DNA of 64,000 nucleotides from Asticcacaulis sp. AC466 (GCF_000495815.1 NZ_AWGE01000017.1:104083-168082), one strand, 5' to 3'. Positions 1 to 9,373 are shown, counted from the first letter of the stretch. Translations and numbers: made by a program. The notes: generated from the sequence alone by a model not told the origin.

Positions 1-1
1 C

Positions 2-877
2 GGCGGAGCCAATCTCGACGTCGAACTGCGCGCGCTGCGCGACCGCACCGAAGTGCTGCGCCGTGAAACCTATTCACGCCTGGAGCCGTGGCAGAAGACC
101 TTGGTGGCCCGTCATCCGGAACGTCCGCATCTGGTCGACTATATCAATGGTCTGATCGAGGACTTTGTCGAGCTGCGAGGCGACCGCAAGTTTGGCGACG
201 ATCAGGCGATCGTCGGTGGTCTCGGCCGGTTCCGCGGTCGGGCCGTCGTGGTCATGGGCCACGAAAAAGGTCACGACACCACCACACGGCTCAAGCACAA
301 TTTCGGCATGGCCCGCCCGGAAGGCTACCGCAAGGCGGTTCGCCTTATGGACCTGGCGGAACAACACGGCCTTCCCGTACTGACTTTGGTCGATACGGCC
401 GGCGCATATCCCGGCATCGGTGCCGAGGAACGCGGCCAGGCCGAAGCCATTGCCCGCTCGACCGAAAAAGGCCTGACCCTGCGCGTGCCGATGATTGCTA
501 CGGTGACAGGCGAGGGGGGGTCTGGCGGCGCCATTGCGCTGGCGGCCGCCAACCGCGTGCTGATTCTCGAACATTCGATCTATAGCGTGATCTCGCCCGA
601 GGGCGCGGCCTCGATCCTGTGGCATGATGGTTCCCGCGCCAAGGATGCCGCGGAGCAAATGAAGATCACCGCGCCTGATCTGCTCAAGATGGGCATTGTC
701 GACCGTATCGTCGAAGAACCGGCCGGCGGCGCGCATTCCAACCCGGAAAAGATGATAGAGACGCTTGGCGACGTGCTGGAAAGCGAGCTTCAGGCGATGA
801 GCTTCCTGACTGAGGACCAATTGGTCTCGCAGCGGGCGCAACGCTTCTACGATATTGGGCGCAAGGGGCTGACCTGA
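2..877 (+). CDS. accA: Acetyl-CoA carboxylase carboxyltransferase subunit alpha (5' end outside the window)
   Basis: The open frame runs in from the left edge, so the N-terminus is missing; 291 residues are visible, and the in-frame GTG at 53 is internal. AccA pairs with AccD to move the carboxyl group from biotin-BCCP to acetyl-CoA, giving malonyl-CoA for fatty acid synthesis in the cytoplasm. Visible family marks are the ARHPERP segment, NFGMARPEGYRKA, the DTAGAYPG loop, GAEERGQ, the oxyanion GEGGSGGA motif and YSVISPEGAASILW. The C-terminus is complete and close to the E. coli end point. No partner accD is visible here. The family assignment is secure; only the true start is unknown. Confidence 0.97.
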   Translation, partial: GGANLDVELRALRDRTEVLRRETYSRLEPWQKTLVARHPERPHLVDYINGLIEDFVELRGDRKFGDDQAIVGGLGRFRGRAVVVMGHEKGHDTTTRLKHNFGMARPEGYRKAVRLMDLAEQHGLPVLTLVDTAGAYPGIGAEERGQAEAIARSTEKGLTLRVPMIATVTGEGGSGGAIALAAANRVLILEHSIYSVISPEGAASILWHDGSRAKDAAEQMKITAPDLLKMGIVDRIVEEPAGGAHSNPEKMIETLGDVLESELQAMSFLTEDQLVSQRAQRFYDIGRKGLT

Positions 878-1037
878 GGCGCTTACGGCCGAAAACCACA
901 AATTTAACAGGGCGCAAGGGTATGTCCGGTAACGGGCTGTTTATGTCCTTCTGATAATTGGTAGCTTTGAAACAACTTGTGAGGGAACGGCGGCTCTCCC
1001 TATTGGTGACAGGTTGCCATCTTTCGGAGTCTCCCCA

Positions 1038-1712
1038 ATGCGTTCCTATCTGCTTGCCGCCGCCGCGGCCGCTCTCCTTCCCGTTGCCGCACTCTTTCCC
1101 GTTGCAGCTCAGGCGCAGATTGCCCCGGACTTTGCCGGCGTCCGCGTGAGCACGCTGGGCGTTGGCGCGGAATTCGGCCTTAAGCTCAATGACCACTTTA
1201 CGGTCCGCGCCATCGGCAATGGGGCAAATTTTGGCTATCACGACACGACCGACGACGGCATCCGCTATGATGGCGACCTGAAGCTGGCGTCTTACGGCGC
1301 TCAGGTCGACTATCGCTTTGCCGCCAATGGTCCACTCTACGTGACCGCTGGCGCATATAAGAACGACAACAAGGTCCAGGCGACCGGGCGATACACCGGT
1401 AATGTGATTGTCGGAGGCATCCCCCTGACGCCGGCTCAGGTTGGTGTCCTGACTGCGCGGGCCAAATTCGACGATACCGTCCCCTATCTTGGCCTGGGCG
1501 CGCGTTGGCCGGTTGGTCATCTCGAATTCAACCTCGAAGCCGGCGCCTATTTCCAGGGCCGTCCGCGCGTGACCCTGACATCGGACAGCATCTACGCCAA
1601 TGATCCAAATGTGCAGACAGCCATCGAAAACGAGCGCGCCAGTCTGGAAAACGATATCAAGGACTTCAAGACCTACCCGGCCCTGACACTGGGTTTGCGC
1701 TATAAATTCTAG
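1038..1712 (+). CDS. Outer-membrane beta-barrel protein, exported
   Basis: A 224-residue protein starting at ATG 1038, with GGAG at 1026-1029 in ribosome-binding position; the frame is open upstream to a TTG, but that would precede the signal peptide. The N-terminus is a classic signal peptide (Ala/Leu-rich, ending near AQAQ). The mature part has alternating aromatic and polar strands and ends in a terminal Phe (LGLRYKF), the usual BAM recognition signature of outer-membrane barrels. The length suits an 8-stranded barrel of the OmpW/OmpA-barrel size class. No ligand or pathway can be read from the sequence, and the neighbours give no functional hint. Confidence 0.75.
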   Translation: MRSYLLAAAAAALLPVAALFPVAAQAQIAPDFAGVRVSTLGVGAEFGLKLNDHFTVRAIGNGANFGYHDTTDDGIRYDGDLKLASYGAQVDYRFAANGPLYVTAGAYKNDNKVQATGRYTGNVIVGGIPLTPAQVGVLTARAKFDDTVPYLGLGARWPVGHLEFNLEAGAYFQGRPRVTLTSDSIYANDPNVQTAIENERASLENDIKDFKTYPALTLGLRYKF

Positions 1713-1741
1713 TCCCTTGGCGGCTTCGCCGATTTGGCGAT

Positions 1742-2617
1742 CTAATGTTTCTCAAGGGTGACCTGATGCGGATAGGGGATTTCAATTCCCGCCGCGTCAA
1801 AGGCGGCTTTGATATCGATCATCAGGCGAGTTCTGGCGGCATTGGCGTTGGCGGGCATAACCCATATGGCCACCTTGGCGGTGATTCCGCTGGCGGCGAA
1901 TGCAGCAAGGCCGACGACAGGATCGTGCGTGCTTAACCGGTCAAGTTGGGCGCGCGCCACCTTGGCGAGAATATCCAGCACGTCCTGCAGATCGCTGTCA
2001 TAGGCGACATCAATGGGAATCTCGATTTTCATCGCCGCGTTGGTAGTGATGTTGTAGATCTCGTTGGTAAAGACCTTGGTGTTTGGAATGAACACCCGCA
2101 CATTGTCCCCGTTATTGATTTCCGTCGAGAACAGGCCGAGACGATGGACTGTGCCCTTGACGTCACCGACATAAACGATATCGCCGATGCGGTAGGGTTT
2201 GTTAAACAGGATCATCAACCCCGCCGCGACGTTACCGAGCGTGCCCTGCAAGGCCAGGCCGATCGCGAGAGAGGCTGCGCCGAGGACGGTCAATAACGAC
2301 GCGGTCTGCACGCCCAGACGGTTCAAAACCGCCACCAGCCCGACCGCGAGTATAAGCCAGCGCACGACCTGCGAGAAAAATTCCAGCAGCGTGCGGTCAC
2401 TCTCCTTGTGCACCAGACGCCGTGATGTACGCTTTACCGCGTCTGAGGCCATGCCGGAGACGATCCAGGTGACAACGAAGATCAGTGCGGCCCAGCCAAT
2501 ATTGGCCATCATTTCCGGACGCGCGCTAAGATGTGCCCAGACGATATTGGCCTCACGCGTCACTTCATCGATGATCGGCTGAACAGGGCCTAGGGTGAAG
2601 CGGGTCGCACCGGACAT
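1742..2617 (-). CDS. MscS-family small-conductance mechanosensitive channel
   Basis: A 291-residue inner-membrane protein, close to E. coli MscS length (286). It has three hydrophobic segments in roughly residues 35-135, the last being the Gly/Ala-rich pore helix (SLLTVLGAASLAIGLALQG). The cytoplasmic beta domain follows (YRIGDIVYVGDVKGTVHRLG, then INNGDNVRVFIPNT), and a C-terminal alpha/beta domain completes the family layout. Its expected role is tension-gated solute release during hypo-osmotic shock. The ATG at 2617 is preceded by AAGGAGG on the minus strand, a strong ribosome-binding site. It is divergent from the FUSC gene that begins 46 bp away, so both promoters lie in that short gap. 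Confidence 0.93.
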   Translation of the reverse strand: MSGATRFTLGPVQPIIDEVTREANIVWAHLSARPEMMANIGWAALIFVVTWIVSGMASDAVKRTSRRLVHKESDRTLLEFFSQVVRWLILAVGLVAVLNRLGVQTASLLTVLGAASLAIGLALQGTLGNVAAGLMILFNKPYRIGDIVYVGDVKGTVHRLGLFSTEINNGDNVRVFIPNTKVFTNEIYNITTNAAMKIEIPIDVAYDSDLQDVLDILAKVARAQLDRLSTHDPVVGLAAFAASGITAKVAIWVMPANANAARTRLMIDIKAAFDAAGIEIPYPHQVTLEKH

Positions 2618-2662
2618 ATGGGCCTCCTTGGCAAATAAGATTCGACCGGTTATCCGTATGGG

Positions 2663-3583
2663 ATGACGAAGGCACTGACAACTCTTTCATGGCCTCAAGG
2701 GGCATACGCGGCGCGGCTCGTGCTGGCTGCCGTCCTGGCGATGTTCGTCTCGCATTTTCTCCCCGGACATCATGAATTCAGTGCAGTCATAAGCGCTTTG
2801 ATCGTTGTGCGCCCGTATAGCCAAGGCGCCTTCAAGGCCGGACTGATGCGTCTGCTGGCAACTCTGATGGGTATCGCCCTGTCGTTCTGCGCCGTAGCCT
2901 TGCATAAGGTTGGCTTGAATGCCTATGCCCAGCTGTTGATCGGGCTGGTCCCGCTCGCCATTCTGACGGCGTATAAATCGGAGTTCCGCTCGGCCCTGAT
3001 TGCCGCTGTGCTGATGTTGGGCGCGTCTTCCAGCGCGACGGCCGGCCTGACGGGTTTGGAAGACGCTGCCGTCGGCCGGGCCGTTGTCGTCGGCATCGGT
3101 GCGTGCATTGGTGTGGCGATTTCCGTGCTGGTCTTGCCGAGGCCGCATAGACAGGCCGTCGCCGACAAGGCTCTGGAGATCATGATCCAGATGATCGGCG
3201 GCCTGACTGCCGATCCGTCCAAAAAAACCGAAACAGCGGATACGCGATTACGCCGGGCTCTGCTTGACTTGGGTCAGATGCACCGGGACAACGGCAACGC
3301 AAACGCCGAAGACGACCCGTCAGGCCAAATCGTCCGCCTGGTTCGTCATGCCCAGGCAGTCTGCCTTTTGTTGCGCGTCGAATGGCGGCGCGAAGCGGGC
3401 GAGGGACGCGAGGCATTCTGCACGGCGATGATAGACTTGTTGAACGCCTTGCGTACGGGGCGGGTCGATGAGAATAAAGCGGCTGACCTATGGAAACGTC
3501 TGCCAGACGTCACGGGCGTACAGAACTGGATGGTCCGGGCACTGGCCAGCGACGTGGTGCGGTTGGCCAAACTGGTCTGTTAG
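2663..3583 (+). CDS. FUSC/aromatic-acid-exporter-like membrane protein
   Basis: A 306-residue protein. The first 155 or so residues form a bundle of hydrophobic helices (starting ARLVLAAVLAMFVSHFLPG) with the VVRPYSQGAFKAGLMRLLATLMG segment typical of FUSC/ArAE proteins. A soluble helical C-terminal half follows. It has one membrane unit, about half the size of classical AaeB or YccS proteins. FUSC proteins are thought to export aromatic or other organic acids, but the substrate here cannot be named. It is divergent from the MscS-like gene and converges on tadA, ending 9 bp from its stop. Confidence 0.75.
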   Translation: MTKALTTLSWPQGAYAARLVLAAVLAMFVSHFLPGHHEFSAVISALIVVRPYSQGAFKAGLMRLLATLMGIALSFCAVALHKVGLNAYAQLLIGLVPLAILTAYKSEFRSALIAAVLMLGASSSATAGLTGLEDAAVGRAVVVGIGACIGVAISVLVLPRPHRQAVADKALEIMIQMIGGLTADPSKKTETADTRLRRALLDLGQMHRDNGNANAEDDPSGQIVRLVRHAQAVCLLLRVEWRREAGEGREAFCTAMIDLLNALRTGRVDENKAADLWKRLPDVTGVQNWMVRALASDVVRLAKLVC

Positions 3584-3592
3584 AGATACGCT

Positions 3593-4054
3593 CTACGCCT
3601 TTCGCCGGGCGCGGAAAAAGGTCTTTAGCATGTCGGCGCTTTCTTGGGCCAAAACGCCCGATGTCACCTCAGGTTTCCAGTGACAGGTCGGCTGAGCGAA
3701 GAATTTTGGCCCGCTGACAACAGCGCCCCCCTTGGGGTCGTCGGCACCGTAGATGACGCGTCCAATGCGGGCGTGACTGATGGCCCCGGCGCACATGGCG
3801 CACGGTTCGAGCGTGACGTAGAGCCACAGATCGGTCAGTCGATAATTGCCCAACTGTTCGCCGGCGGCCCGAATGGCCAGTATCTCGGCGTGCGCACTGG
3901 CGTCATGTAACGAAATGGGCGAATTTCTTGCGCTTGTTACAACAGTTTTACTTGACGGATCGAAGATTAGAGCGCCTATCGGCACCTCACCGGACAAGGC
4001 AGCATTTCGCGCCTGTTCCAACGCCTGTGCCATCAAGATCAGATCATCTTCCAT
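3593..4054 (-). CDS. tadA: tRNA-specific adenosine deaminase
   Basis: A 153-residue protein of the cytidine/deoxycytidylate deaminase fold. It shows the zinc-binding and catalytic HAE (His55, Glu57) and PCAMC (Cys84, Cys87) motifs, and the GAVVSG segment that usually follows. TadA converts A34 to inosine in tRNA-Arg(ACG), allowing one tRNA to read several arginine codons. Length and motif spacing match the family. It is divergent from the pseudouridine synthase gene starting about 20-60 bp away, so two RNA-modification genes share one short promoter region. Confidence 0.95.
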   Translation of the reverse strand: MEDDLILMAQALEQARNAALSGEVPIGALIFDPSSKTVVTSARNSPISLHDASAHAEILAIRAAGEQLGNYRLTDLWLYVTLEPCAMCAGAISHARIGRVIYGADDPKGGAVVSGPKFFAQPTCHWKPEVTSGVLAQESADMLKTFFRARRKA

Positions 4055-4071
4055 GAGGTCTTAAAGACGCG

Positions 4072-6372
4072 GTGGTACGGAGGCGTCAAGCAAATTTAGA
4101 AAGATATGACGTGACCCAAGACAGTAACGCTGGAGAGCGTAACGAACCCGAATCCAATGATGAGCCCCGCGAACTGAGCGCCGAAGACATTCAGCGCGCT
4201 CGTGAATTGCAGGACATCGCCGACGGTCACCGTTATGTTCCGCAAGAAATGCGCGATGCGCGCGAGGCACAATCCGAACGCCCCAAGCGCGCCAAGAAAG
4301 ATGACAAAAAGGACGATAAGAAAGCCGCCGCCAATAGCGGTGAGCGTATCGCCAAGGTCCTGGCCCGTGCCGGTCTGGCCTCGCGTCGGGAAATCGAACG
4401 GCTGATCGGCCTGGGCAAGATCGCCGTCAATGGTCGCATCCTTGAAACGCCGGCCGTCCTGGTCAAGGCGACCGACGTCATTACGGTCGATGGCCAGGTG
4501 ATCGGCAAGGCCGAGCCCACTCGCCTGTGGCGCTATCACAAACCCGTCGGCCTGGTGACGACCGAACGCGATCCGTCCGGCCGCCCTACCGTTTTCGACA
4601 AGCTGCCATCGGATCTGCCCCGCGTGCTGAAGGTTGGCCGCCTCGATCTGAATTCCGAAGGCCTTTTGCTACTGACCAATGATGGCGAACTGGCGCGTGC
4701 GCTTGAACTGCCGTCCGCCGGCTGGGTGCGCCGCTATCGCGCCCGCGCGCTCGGTAACACCACGCAGGCGCGTCTCGATGCCCTGAAGGACGGTACAACC
4801 GTTGACGGTGTCATTTATGGCCCAATGGAAGCGACGCTCGATAAGATGGCGGAAAAGGCCGATGGCCGCGCCAATTGTTGGGTCACGGTGTCGATCACCG
4901 AAGGCAAGAACCGTGAAGTGCGTAAGGTGTTGGAATCGATTGGCCTTAAGGTCAATCGCCTGATCCGCCTGGCCTACGGCCCGTTCCAGCTTGGCAATCT
5001 CGAAGCCGGTGAAGTGGAAGAGATCGGTCCGCGGGTCATTCGTGAACTGCTCTCCGATTTTGTGTCCCTGAAGAACTTGCCGCCCGAGGGTGCGTCCCAG
5101 ACCCGCTCGGCGTCTGCGCCGCGTTATGACAATACCGGGACGGGTACACCGGCCGGCCGTCGCGGCGGCGGTGACCGCTTCGGCGACAAGCCCAAATTTG
5201 GTGACAGCAAGTTTGGCGACAAGAAATTTGGCGACAAGCCGAAATTCGGTAACAAGACGTTCGAGGACAGGCCCAAGCCATTCAAGCCGCGCACGGAATT
5301 TGAAAACCGCGAATTCAAACCGCGCGATTTTGACGAACGTCCGCGTTTCGAAGGCGATGGCGAAGCCCGTGATCGTCGTCCGGAGCGCGAATTCACGCCG
5401 CGCCGCGACTTTGGCGACAAGAAGCCATACGGCGACAAGAAAGCGTTTGGTGAAAAGAAACCCTGGACGCCGCGTGCGGAAGGCAGTGAGCGCCCGCGTT
5501 TCGATGATCGTCCGCGCCGCGATTTTGGCGACCGTCCGCAAGGGGATCGGCCTCAAGGAGATCGGCCTCAAGGAGATCGCCCGGCCTATAAGAAACCTTA
5601 TGCCGCGCGTGAAGACGGTGAACGCAAGTCCTATGGCGATCGCCCGCGTCAGGACCGCTCGCAAGGCGAACGTCCGTTCAACAAGCCCTATGCCAAAAAG
5701 CCCTATGGTGACCGCGATGGCGTACCCGCCGGCGAGGCTGGGGCCTATGAACGCGCCAAGCGCGAGTTCGGCGGTCAGAGGAGCGAAGGCCGCAGCGACG
5801 AGAAGAAGGCCTACGGCGACAAGACCTGGACGCCGCGCCCAGACCGTGGCGACCGGCCGCAAGGTGATCGTCCCGCTTTCAAGAAGCCCTATGCTGCCCG
5901 CGAGGATGGCGAGCGCAAGTCCTACGGTGACAGGCCGCGCCGCGACTTTGGAGATCGCCCTCAGGGTGACCGCCCGGCCTTCAAGAAGCCCTATGCTGCC
6001 CGTGAGGATGGCGAGCGCAAATCTTACGGTGACAGGCCGCGCCGCGATTTTAGCGATCGCCCACAAGGCGACCGTCCGGCTTTCAAGAAGCCTTATGCTG
6101 CCCGCGAGGATGGCGAGCGCAAGTCCTATGGCGACAAGCCACGGCGTGATTTCGGCGACCGCCCGCAGGGTGATCGTCCGGCCGCCGGAAAAGAGTGGAA
6201 GCCGCGTGAAGAGGGCGGTGAGCGCAAGTCATACGGCGACAAGCCGCGCACCTATGGCGATCGTCCCCGTCCTGCCGGTGGCGGTTTCAAAGGCAAGCCG
6301 TCCGGTGGCTATTCGTCTGGTGGTCATACATCGGGTGGCAAGCCGCCGTTCAAGCCGCGTCGCGACAGCTAA
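4072..6372 (+). CDS. rluB: RluB-type 23S rRNA pseudouridine synthase with long repetitive tail
   Basis: A predicted 766-residue protein from GTG 4072; an in-frame GTG at 4111 is an equally plausible start. Residues about 1-85 are charged and disordered. An S4 RNA-binding domain spans about 90-137 (GERIAKVLARAGLASRREIE). The RsuA/RluB catalytic domain runs to about residue 340 and holds GRLDLNSEG with the catalytic Asp near 192. Family members modify U in helix 80-90 regions of 23S rRNA. The remaining 400 or so residues are low-complexity, rich in Asp, Arg, Lys, Gly, Pro and aromatics, with FGDKK-like and GDRPQGDRP-like repeats. Alphaproteobacterial RluB proteins often carry such tails, but this one is larger than the catalytic part. 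The tail probably binds RNA non-specifically; that is inference. Confidence 0.9.
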   Translation: MVRRRQANLERYDVTQDSNAGERNEPESNDEPRELSAEDIQRARELQDIADGHRYVPQEMRDAREAQSERPKRAKKDDKKDDKKAAANSGERIAKVLARAGLASRREIERLIGLGKIAVNGRILETPAVLVKATDVITVDGQVIGKAEPTRLWRYHKPVGLVTTERDPSGRPTVFDKLPSDLPRVLKVGRLDLNSEGLLLLTNDGELARALELPSAGWVRRYRARALGNTTQARLDALKDGTTVDGVIYGPMEATLDKMAEKADGRANCWVTVSITEGKNREVRKVLESIGLKVNRLIRLAYGPFQLGNLEAGEVEEIGPRVIRELLSDFVSLKNLPPEGASQTRSASAPRYDNTGTGTPAGRRGGGDRFGDKPKFGDSKFGDKKFGDKPKFGNKTFEDRPKPFKPRTEFENREFKPRDFDERPRFEGDGEARDRRPEREFTPRRDFGDKKPYGDKKAFGEKKPWTPRAEGSERPRFDDRPRRDFGDRPQGDRPQGDRPQGDRPAYKKPYAAREDGERKSYGDRPRQDRSQGERPFNKPYAKKPYGDRDGVPAGEAGAYERAKREFGGQRSEGRSDEKKAYGDKTWTPRPDRGDRPQGDRPAFKKPYAAREDGERKSYGDRPRRDFGDRPQGDRPAFKKPYAAREDGERKSYGDRPRRDFSDRPQGDRPAFKKPYAAREDGERKSYGDKPRRDFGDRPQGDRPAAGKEWKPREEGGERKSYGDKPRTYGDRPRPAGGGFKGKPSGGYSSGGHTSGGKPPFKPRRDS
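5854..6159 (+). repeat. Three 102-bp tandem repeats inside the rluB-like gene
   Basis: Copies begin at about 5854, 5956 and 6058, exactly 102 bp apart, each encoding a 34-residue unit that contains RPQGDRP, KKPYAAREDGERKSYGD and PRRDF. A degenerate fourth copy starts at 6160, and an earlier diverged copy lies around 5580-5650. Just before that, at about 5537-5580, a 15-bp unit (RPQGD) is repeated three times. Copies differ mostly at third codon positions, so the protein sequence appears conserved. Confidence 0.9.
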
Positions 6373-6383
6373 GGGCCTGAGCG

Positions 6384-6959
6384 TTGCGTATTGTCGGGGG
6401 AAACTTCAAGGGGCGTGCGCTTGTAACGCCGGACGGGCAAAACACCCGTCCGACGTCCGATCGCGCCCGCGAAGCTATTTTCAACATTCTGGCGCATGCC
6501 GATTGGGCGCCCACTCTTGAAGGCGCGCGCGTCATGGACGTGTTTGCCGGCTCCGGGGCGCTGGGCTTTGAGGCCATGTCGCGCGGCGCCGCCTTTTGTC
6601 TGTTCGTCGAAACGGACGACGCAGCGCGCGGTGCCATCCGCGACAATGTCGAGACATTCGGTCTTTTTGGCACAACGCGTGTCCACAGACGGGACGCAAC
6701 CCAACTCGGGACACGTCCCGGCTCTCAGGCCGAGGCCTTTGACTTGGTTTTTCTTGATCCGCCCTATCGCAAAGGCTTGGGAGAGAAGGCCCTGACGGCC
6801 TTGGCGGGCGGTAATTGGTTGTCTGAAAATGCCATAATTGTCTTCGAACGGGCCGCTGATGAGGACGATTTTGTCACAGAGCTGTGGCAGAAAATCAACG
6901 TCAAAACCTATGGCGCGGCGCAGGTCTTGTTTCTGAAACAAAAAATTTTTAATTCGTAA
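6384..6959 (+). CDS. rsmD: 16S rRNA (guanine966-N2)-methyltransferase
   Basis: A 191-residue class I SAM methyltransferase. The start is TTG 6384, giving the family N-terminus MRIVGGNFKGR; no ATG or GTG fits. Marks are RPTSDRAREAIFNIL, the SAM-binding VMDVFAGSGALGFEAMSRGA, and the catalytic LVFLDPPYRKG. RsmD methylates G966 of 16S rRNA in the 30S subunit. It lies 11 bp after the pseudouridine synthase gene on the same strand, so the two rRNA-modification genes probably form an operon. The C-terminus and the region after it are A/T-rich. Confidence 0.95.
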   Translation: MRIVGGNFKGRALVTPDGQNTRPTSDRAREAIFNILAHADWAPTLEGARVMDVFAGSGALGFEAMSRGAAFCLFVETDDAARGAIRDNVETFGLFGTTRVHRRDATQLGTRPGSQAEAFDLVFLDPPYRKGLGEKALTALAGGNWLSENAIIVFERAADEDDFVTELWQKINVKTYGAAQVLFLKQKIFNS

Positions 6960-7164
6960 GTCACAGATTTCATTAAATAAAAAAGTCATAAAAATGGCAT
7001 GAGTGGCATATTTAACGCATTGTTAAATAATAGCTATTGACGGCTCCCGTAACTTATCCCCAATATGTCCTTAATAGGGCGTAAACCATAGGCAAGGCCG
7101 AAAACAAGGCACAAAAATTGCTGGACGTCCTGGGTCTGCTGTTACTTAAATTAGGGGTCAAGTG

Positions 7165-7314
7165 ATGGATATTCAAACCGTAGAAGCCGTGAAAACGCGC
7201 GCATCGAAGCGTCGTCCCGATGCCTTGAAGCTGCTGCTCGTTGCCGGCCTGAGCGTTCAGGTATGGGGTGTAGTGATGGGCCTTGGGCTTATCATTCTGA
7301 ACCTGACGCACTAA
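7165..7314 (+). CDS. Small single-span membrane protein, 49 residues
   Basis: This is a short reading frame from ATG 7165, with GGGG at 7154-7157 as a weak ribosome-binding site. The N-terminal 20 residues are charged (KTRASKRRPD), and a single hydrophobic helix follows (LKLLLVAGLSVQVWGVVMG onward to the C-terminus). It ends 16 bp before a clear Rho-independent terminator, and the 205 bp upstream is an A/T-rich non-coding leader, both of which support expression as a separate transcript. The function is unknown and I do not recognise a family. Confidence 0.6.
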   Translation: MDIQTVEAVKTRASKRRPDALKLLLVAGLSVQVWGVVMGLGLIILNLTH

Positions 7315-7330
7315 AGCCTTTTCGAAGTCT

Positions 7331-7356
7331 GCAACCCGGCGGTTGCGGGCTTTTTT
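7331..7356 (+). terminator. Rho-independent terminator after the 49-residue gene
   Basis: A perfect 6-bp stem GCAACC/GGTTGC with a 4-base loop, then GGGC and six Ts. An alternative CCCG/CGGG pairing also fits. It lies directly after the stop at 7314. Confidence 0.8.
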
Positions 7357-7389
7357 ATTGGGTAGAATACCACAAGGGCGAGGGGCCAC

Positions 7390-7429
7390 GTCGGGGCGCG
7401 GTTGATGACTGCGCCCCGACTATTTTGTT
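7390..7429 (+). terminator. 10-bp GC-rich inverted repeat between the small gene and mutL
   Basis: GTCGGGGCGC (7390-7399) and GCGCCCCGAC (7411-7420) form a perfect stem with an 11-base loop. On the plus strand it is followed by TATTTTGTT, so it may be a second plus-strand terminator. On the minus strand, downstream of mutL, no T run follows, but the stem could still stabilise the mutL 3' end. Confidence 0.55.
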
Positions 7430-7447
7430 ACTATTAATGCATCGCCT

Positions 7448-9373
7448 CTAACGGCGGCCAAACAGCTTTTCAATGTCTTTGAGCTTGAGCTCGACATAGG
7501 TCGGTCGGCCGTGATTGCACTGACCGGAATGGGGCGTGGCCTCCATCTGTCGCAACAGGGCATTCATTTCGTCGGCAGTCAGGCGACGGCCCGAACGTAC
7601 ACTGTGCCGGCACGCATGGTCCCCACAGATTTCCGCCATACGTTCTTTCAGGGCCAGCAACTCCCCATGTTCGGTCAGGTCGTCTACCAGGTCGCGGACC
7701 AGGCCACCGATATCGCAGTCGCCGAGCAAGGTCGGTATGTCTCGGACGAGGACACTGGTCGGGCCAAAGGCCTCCAGCCCCAGGCCCATGGCCTGAAGAT
7801 CGGCTTGCCGGGCTATGAGACGGCTAACTTCTTCGCGTTCCAGATCGACGATTTCGGGGATCAGCAGGCTCTGGCTCTGAACCTGTCCGTCGGCCATGGC
7901 CTGCTTCATCTGCTCGTAGACGAGGCGTTCGTGGGCGGCGTGCTGATCGACGATGACCAGGCCGTCGGCCGTCTGGGCGATCACATAGGTTTCATGTATC
8001 TGCGCCCGCGCCGCGCCCAACGGAAAGCTTTCGGTCGTGGGGGAAGATGCCGCATCGGTCGACGGGGCGGAACCGTCCGCGCCCGTCCACGTTGGGGCAT
8101 AGGCTTCAGTCACACCAGCATATCCCTGGCCACCGTAGTCGAGACCAGAATAGTCTTGATAGGCGGCTGGTGCCTCGACCCGCGCGGTCGGTGCGAAGGT
8201 CGAATCGGGCGGGAAGGGCGTAAGAAAGGGGCGGACTGCGGCGATCTGGGACGCGGAGGCCGGATTATAGGGCCGGTTGAACCCTAACAGAGGCTGAACG
8301 GCCTGCGGCTGGAAGGCGCTGATGGTCTGATGCGCCACGGTGGTGGCGGCGCGGTGGCCTGCCGACGCCAGGGCATGTTTGAGTGCGCCGATAATCAGGC
8401 CGCGGACCAGGTTCGGATCGCGGAATCGCACTTCCGTCTTGGCCGGATGCACATTGACATCCAGGTCTTCCGGATCGATTTCGACAAACAGGGCGGCAAG
8501 CGGATGCCGGTCACGCGCCAGGAAATCGGCATAGGCGGCCCGCAACGCGCCAGCCAGAAGCTTGTCGCGGACAGGCCGGTTGTTGACGAACAGGTACTGG
8601 TGCATGGCATTGCCGCGCGAAAAGGTCGGCAAACCGGCATAACCCGTCAGGCGCACACCTTCGCGTTGCTGGTCGATCAACAAGGCATTGTCGGAAAAAT
8701 CGTTACCCAACAAGGCAGCCAGGCGGCGCAGGCGACCGTCGAAGCCGGTCGTTTCGGCATAGAGCTTGAGAATCTTTTTGCCGTCGAGTTCGAGCGAAAA
8801 GCCGACATCTTCGTGCGCCATGGCCTGGCGTTTGACCTCTTCGGCGATGGCCATGTTTTCGGCGCGTTCGGATTTCATGAATTTCAGGCGGGCCGGCGTG
8901 GCGTAGAACAGATCGGACAGTTCTATCCGCGTGCCATGATCGCCACCGAAGGCCGCAGGCTTGAGCGGCGAAATCGCGCCGCCATCAACCCGGATGTTCA
9001 ACGCATCGCCATTCCGCGGGCGCGAGGTTATGCTGAGCCGCGCCACCGAGCCCATGGACGGCAGGGCCTCCCCGCGAAACCCGAGCGTTTTGATGTGCAG
9101 AAGATCCCAGGTGCCGTCGGATTGCGGCTTCAGCTTGGAGGTGGCATGGCGCTCTATGGCCAGTTGCAGATCGTCGGCGCCCATCCCTGAGCCATTGTCT
9201 TCGATCAGGATGCGCGACAGGCCACCCAGGTCCGCACGAATGTCGATCTGCCGCGCACCGGCATCTATGGCATTTTCCACCAGCTCTTTGACCGCCGAAG
9301 CGGGGCGCTCGACGACTTCGCCGGCGGCGATGCGATTGATGGTATCTTGCGGTAAGCGCTGAATCTGAGACAT
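7448..9373 (-). CDS. mutL: DNA mismatch repair protein MutL
   Basis: A 641-residue protein. The N-terminal GHKL ATPase has VENAIDAGA (Mg/ATP-binding Glu and Asn), DNGSGM and [10 protein letters not shown] variable Pro/Ala-rich linker covers about residues 340-450. The C-terminal dimerisation domain keeps the endonuclease metal motif [12 protein letters not shown], plus the downstream [11 protein letters not shown] and QCNHGRPT segments, so this is predicted to be a nicking MutL, as in bacteria lacking MutH. It links MutS mismatch recognition to strand incision. The ATG at 9373 follows AAGG. It is a lone minus-strand gene. Confidence 0.97.
   Translation of the reverse strand: MSQIQRLPQDTINRIAAGEVVERPASAVKELVENAIDAGARQIDIRADLGGLSRILIEDNGSGMGADDLQLAIERHATSKLKPQSDGTWDLLHIKTLGFRGEALPSMGSVARLSITSRPRNGDALNIRVDGGAISPLKPAAFGGDHGTRIELSDLFYATPARLKFMKSERAENMAIAEEVKRQAMAHEDVGFSLELDGKKILKLYAETTGFDGRLRRLAALLGNDFSDNALLIDQQREGVRLTGYAGLPTFSRGNAMHQYLFVNNRPVRDKLLAGALRAAYADFLARDRHPLAALFVEIDPEDLDVNVHPAKTEVRFRDPNLVRGLIIGALKHALASAGHRAATTVAHQTISAFQPQAVQPLLGFNRPYNPASASQIAAVRPFLTPFPPDSTFAPTARVEAPAAYQDYSGLDYGGQGYAGVTEAYAPTWTGADGSAPSTDAASSPTTESFPLGAARAQIHETYVIAQTADGLVIVDQHAAHERLVYEQMKQAMADGQVQSQSLLIPEIVDLEREEVSRLIARQADLQAMGLGLEAFGPTSVLVRDIPTLLGDCDIGGLVRDLVDDLTEHGELLALKERMAEICGDHACRHSVRSGRRLTADEMNALLRQMEATPHSGQCNHGRPTYVELKLKDIEKLFGRR

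Noticed and set aside
4669..6066. Long minus-strand open frame (465 codons) opposite the rluB-like tail
   Set aside because: It mirrors the biased codons of the repeat tail; the translation is Ala/Leu/Ile-rich shadow sequence with no start signal.
5090..6520. Second plus-strand frame (476 codons) through the repeats
   Set aside because: A shifted-frame shadow of the same repeats that runs into rsmD; no protein features.
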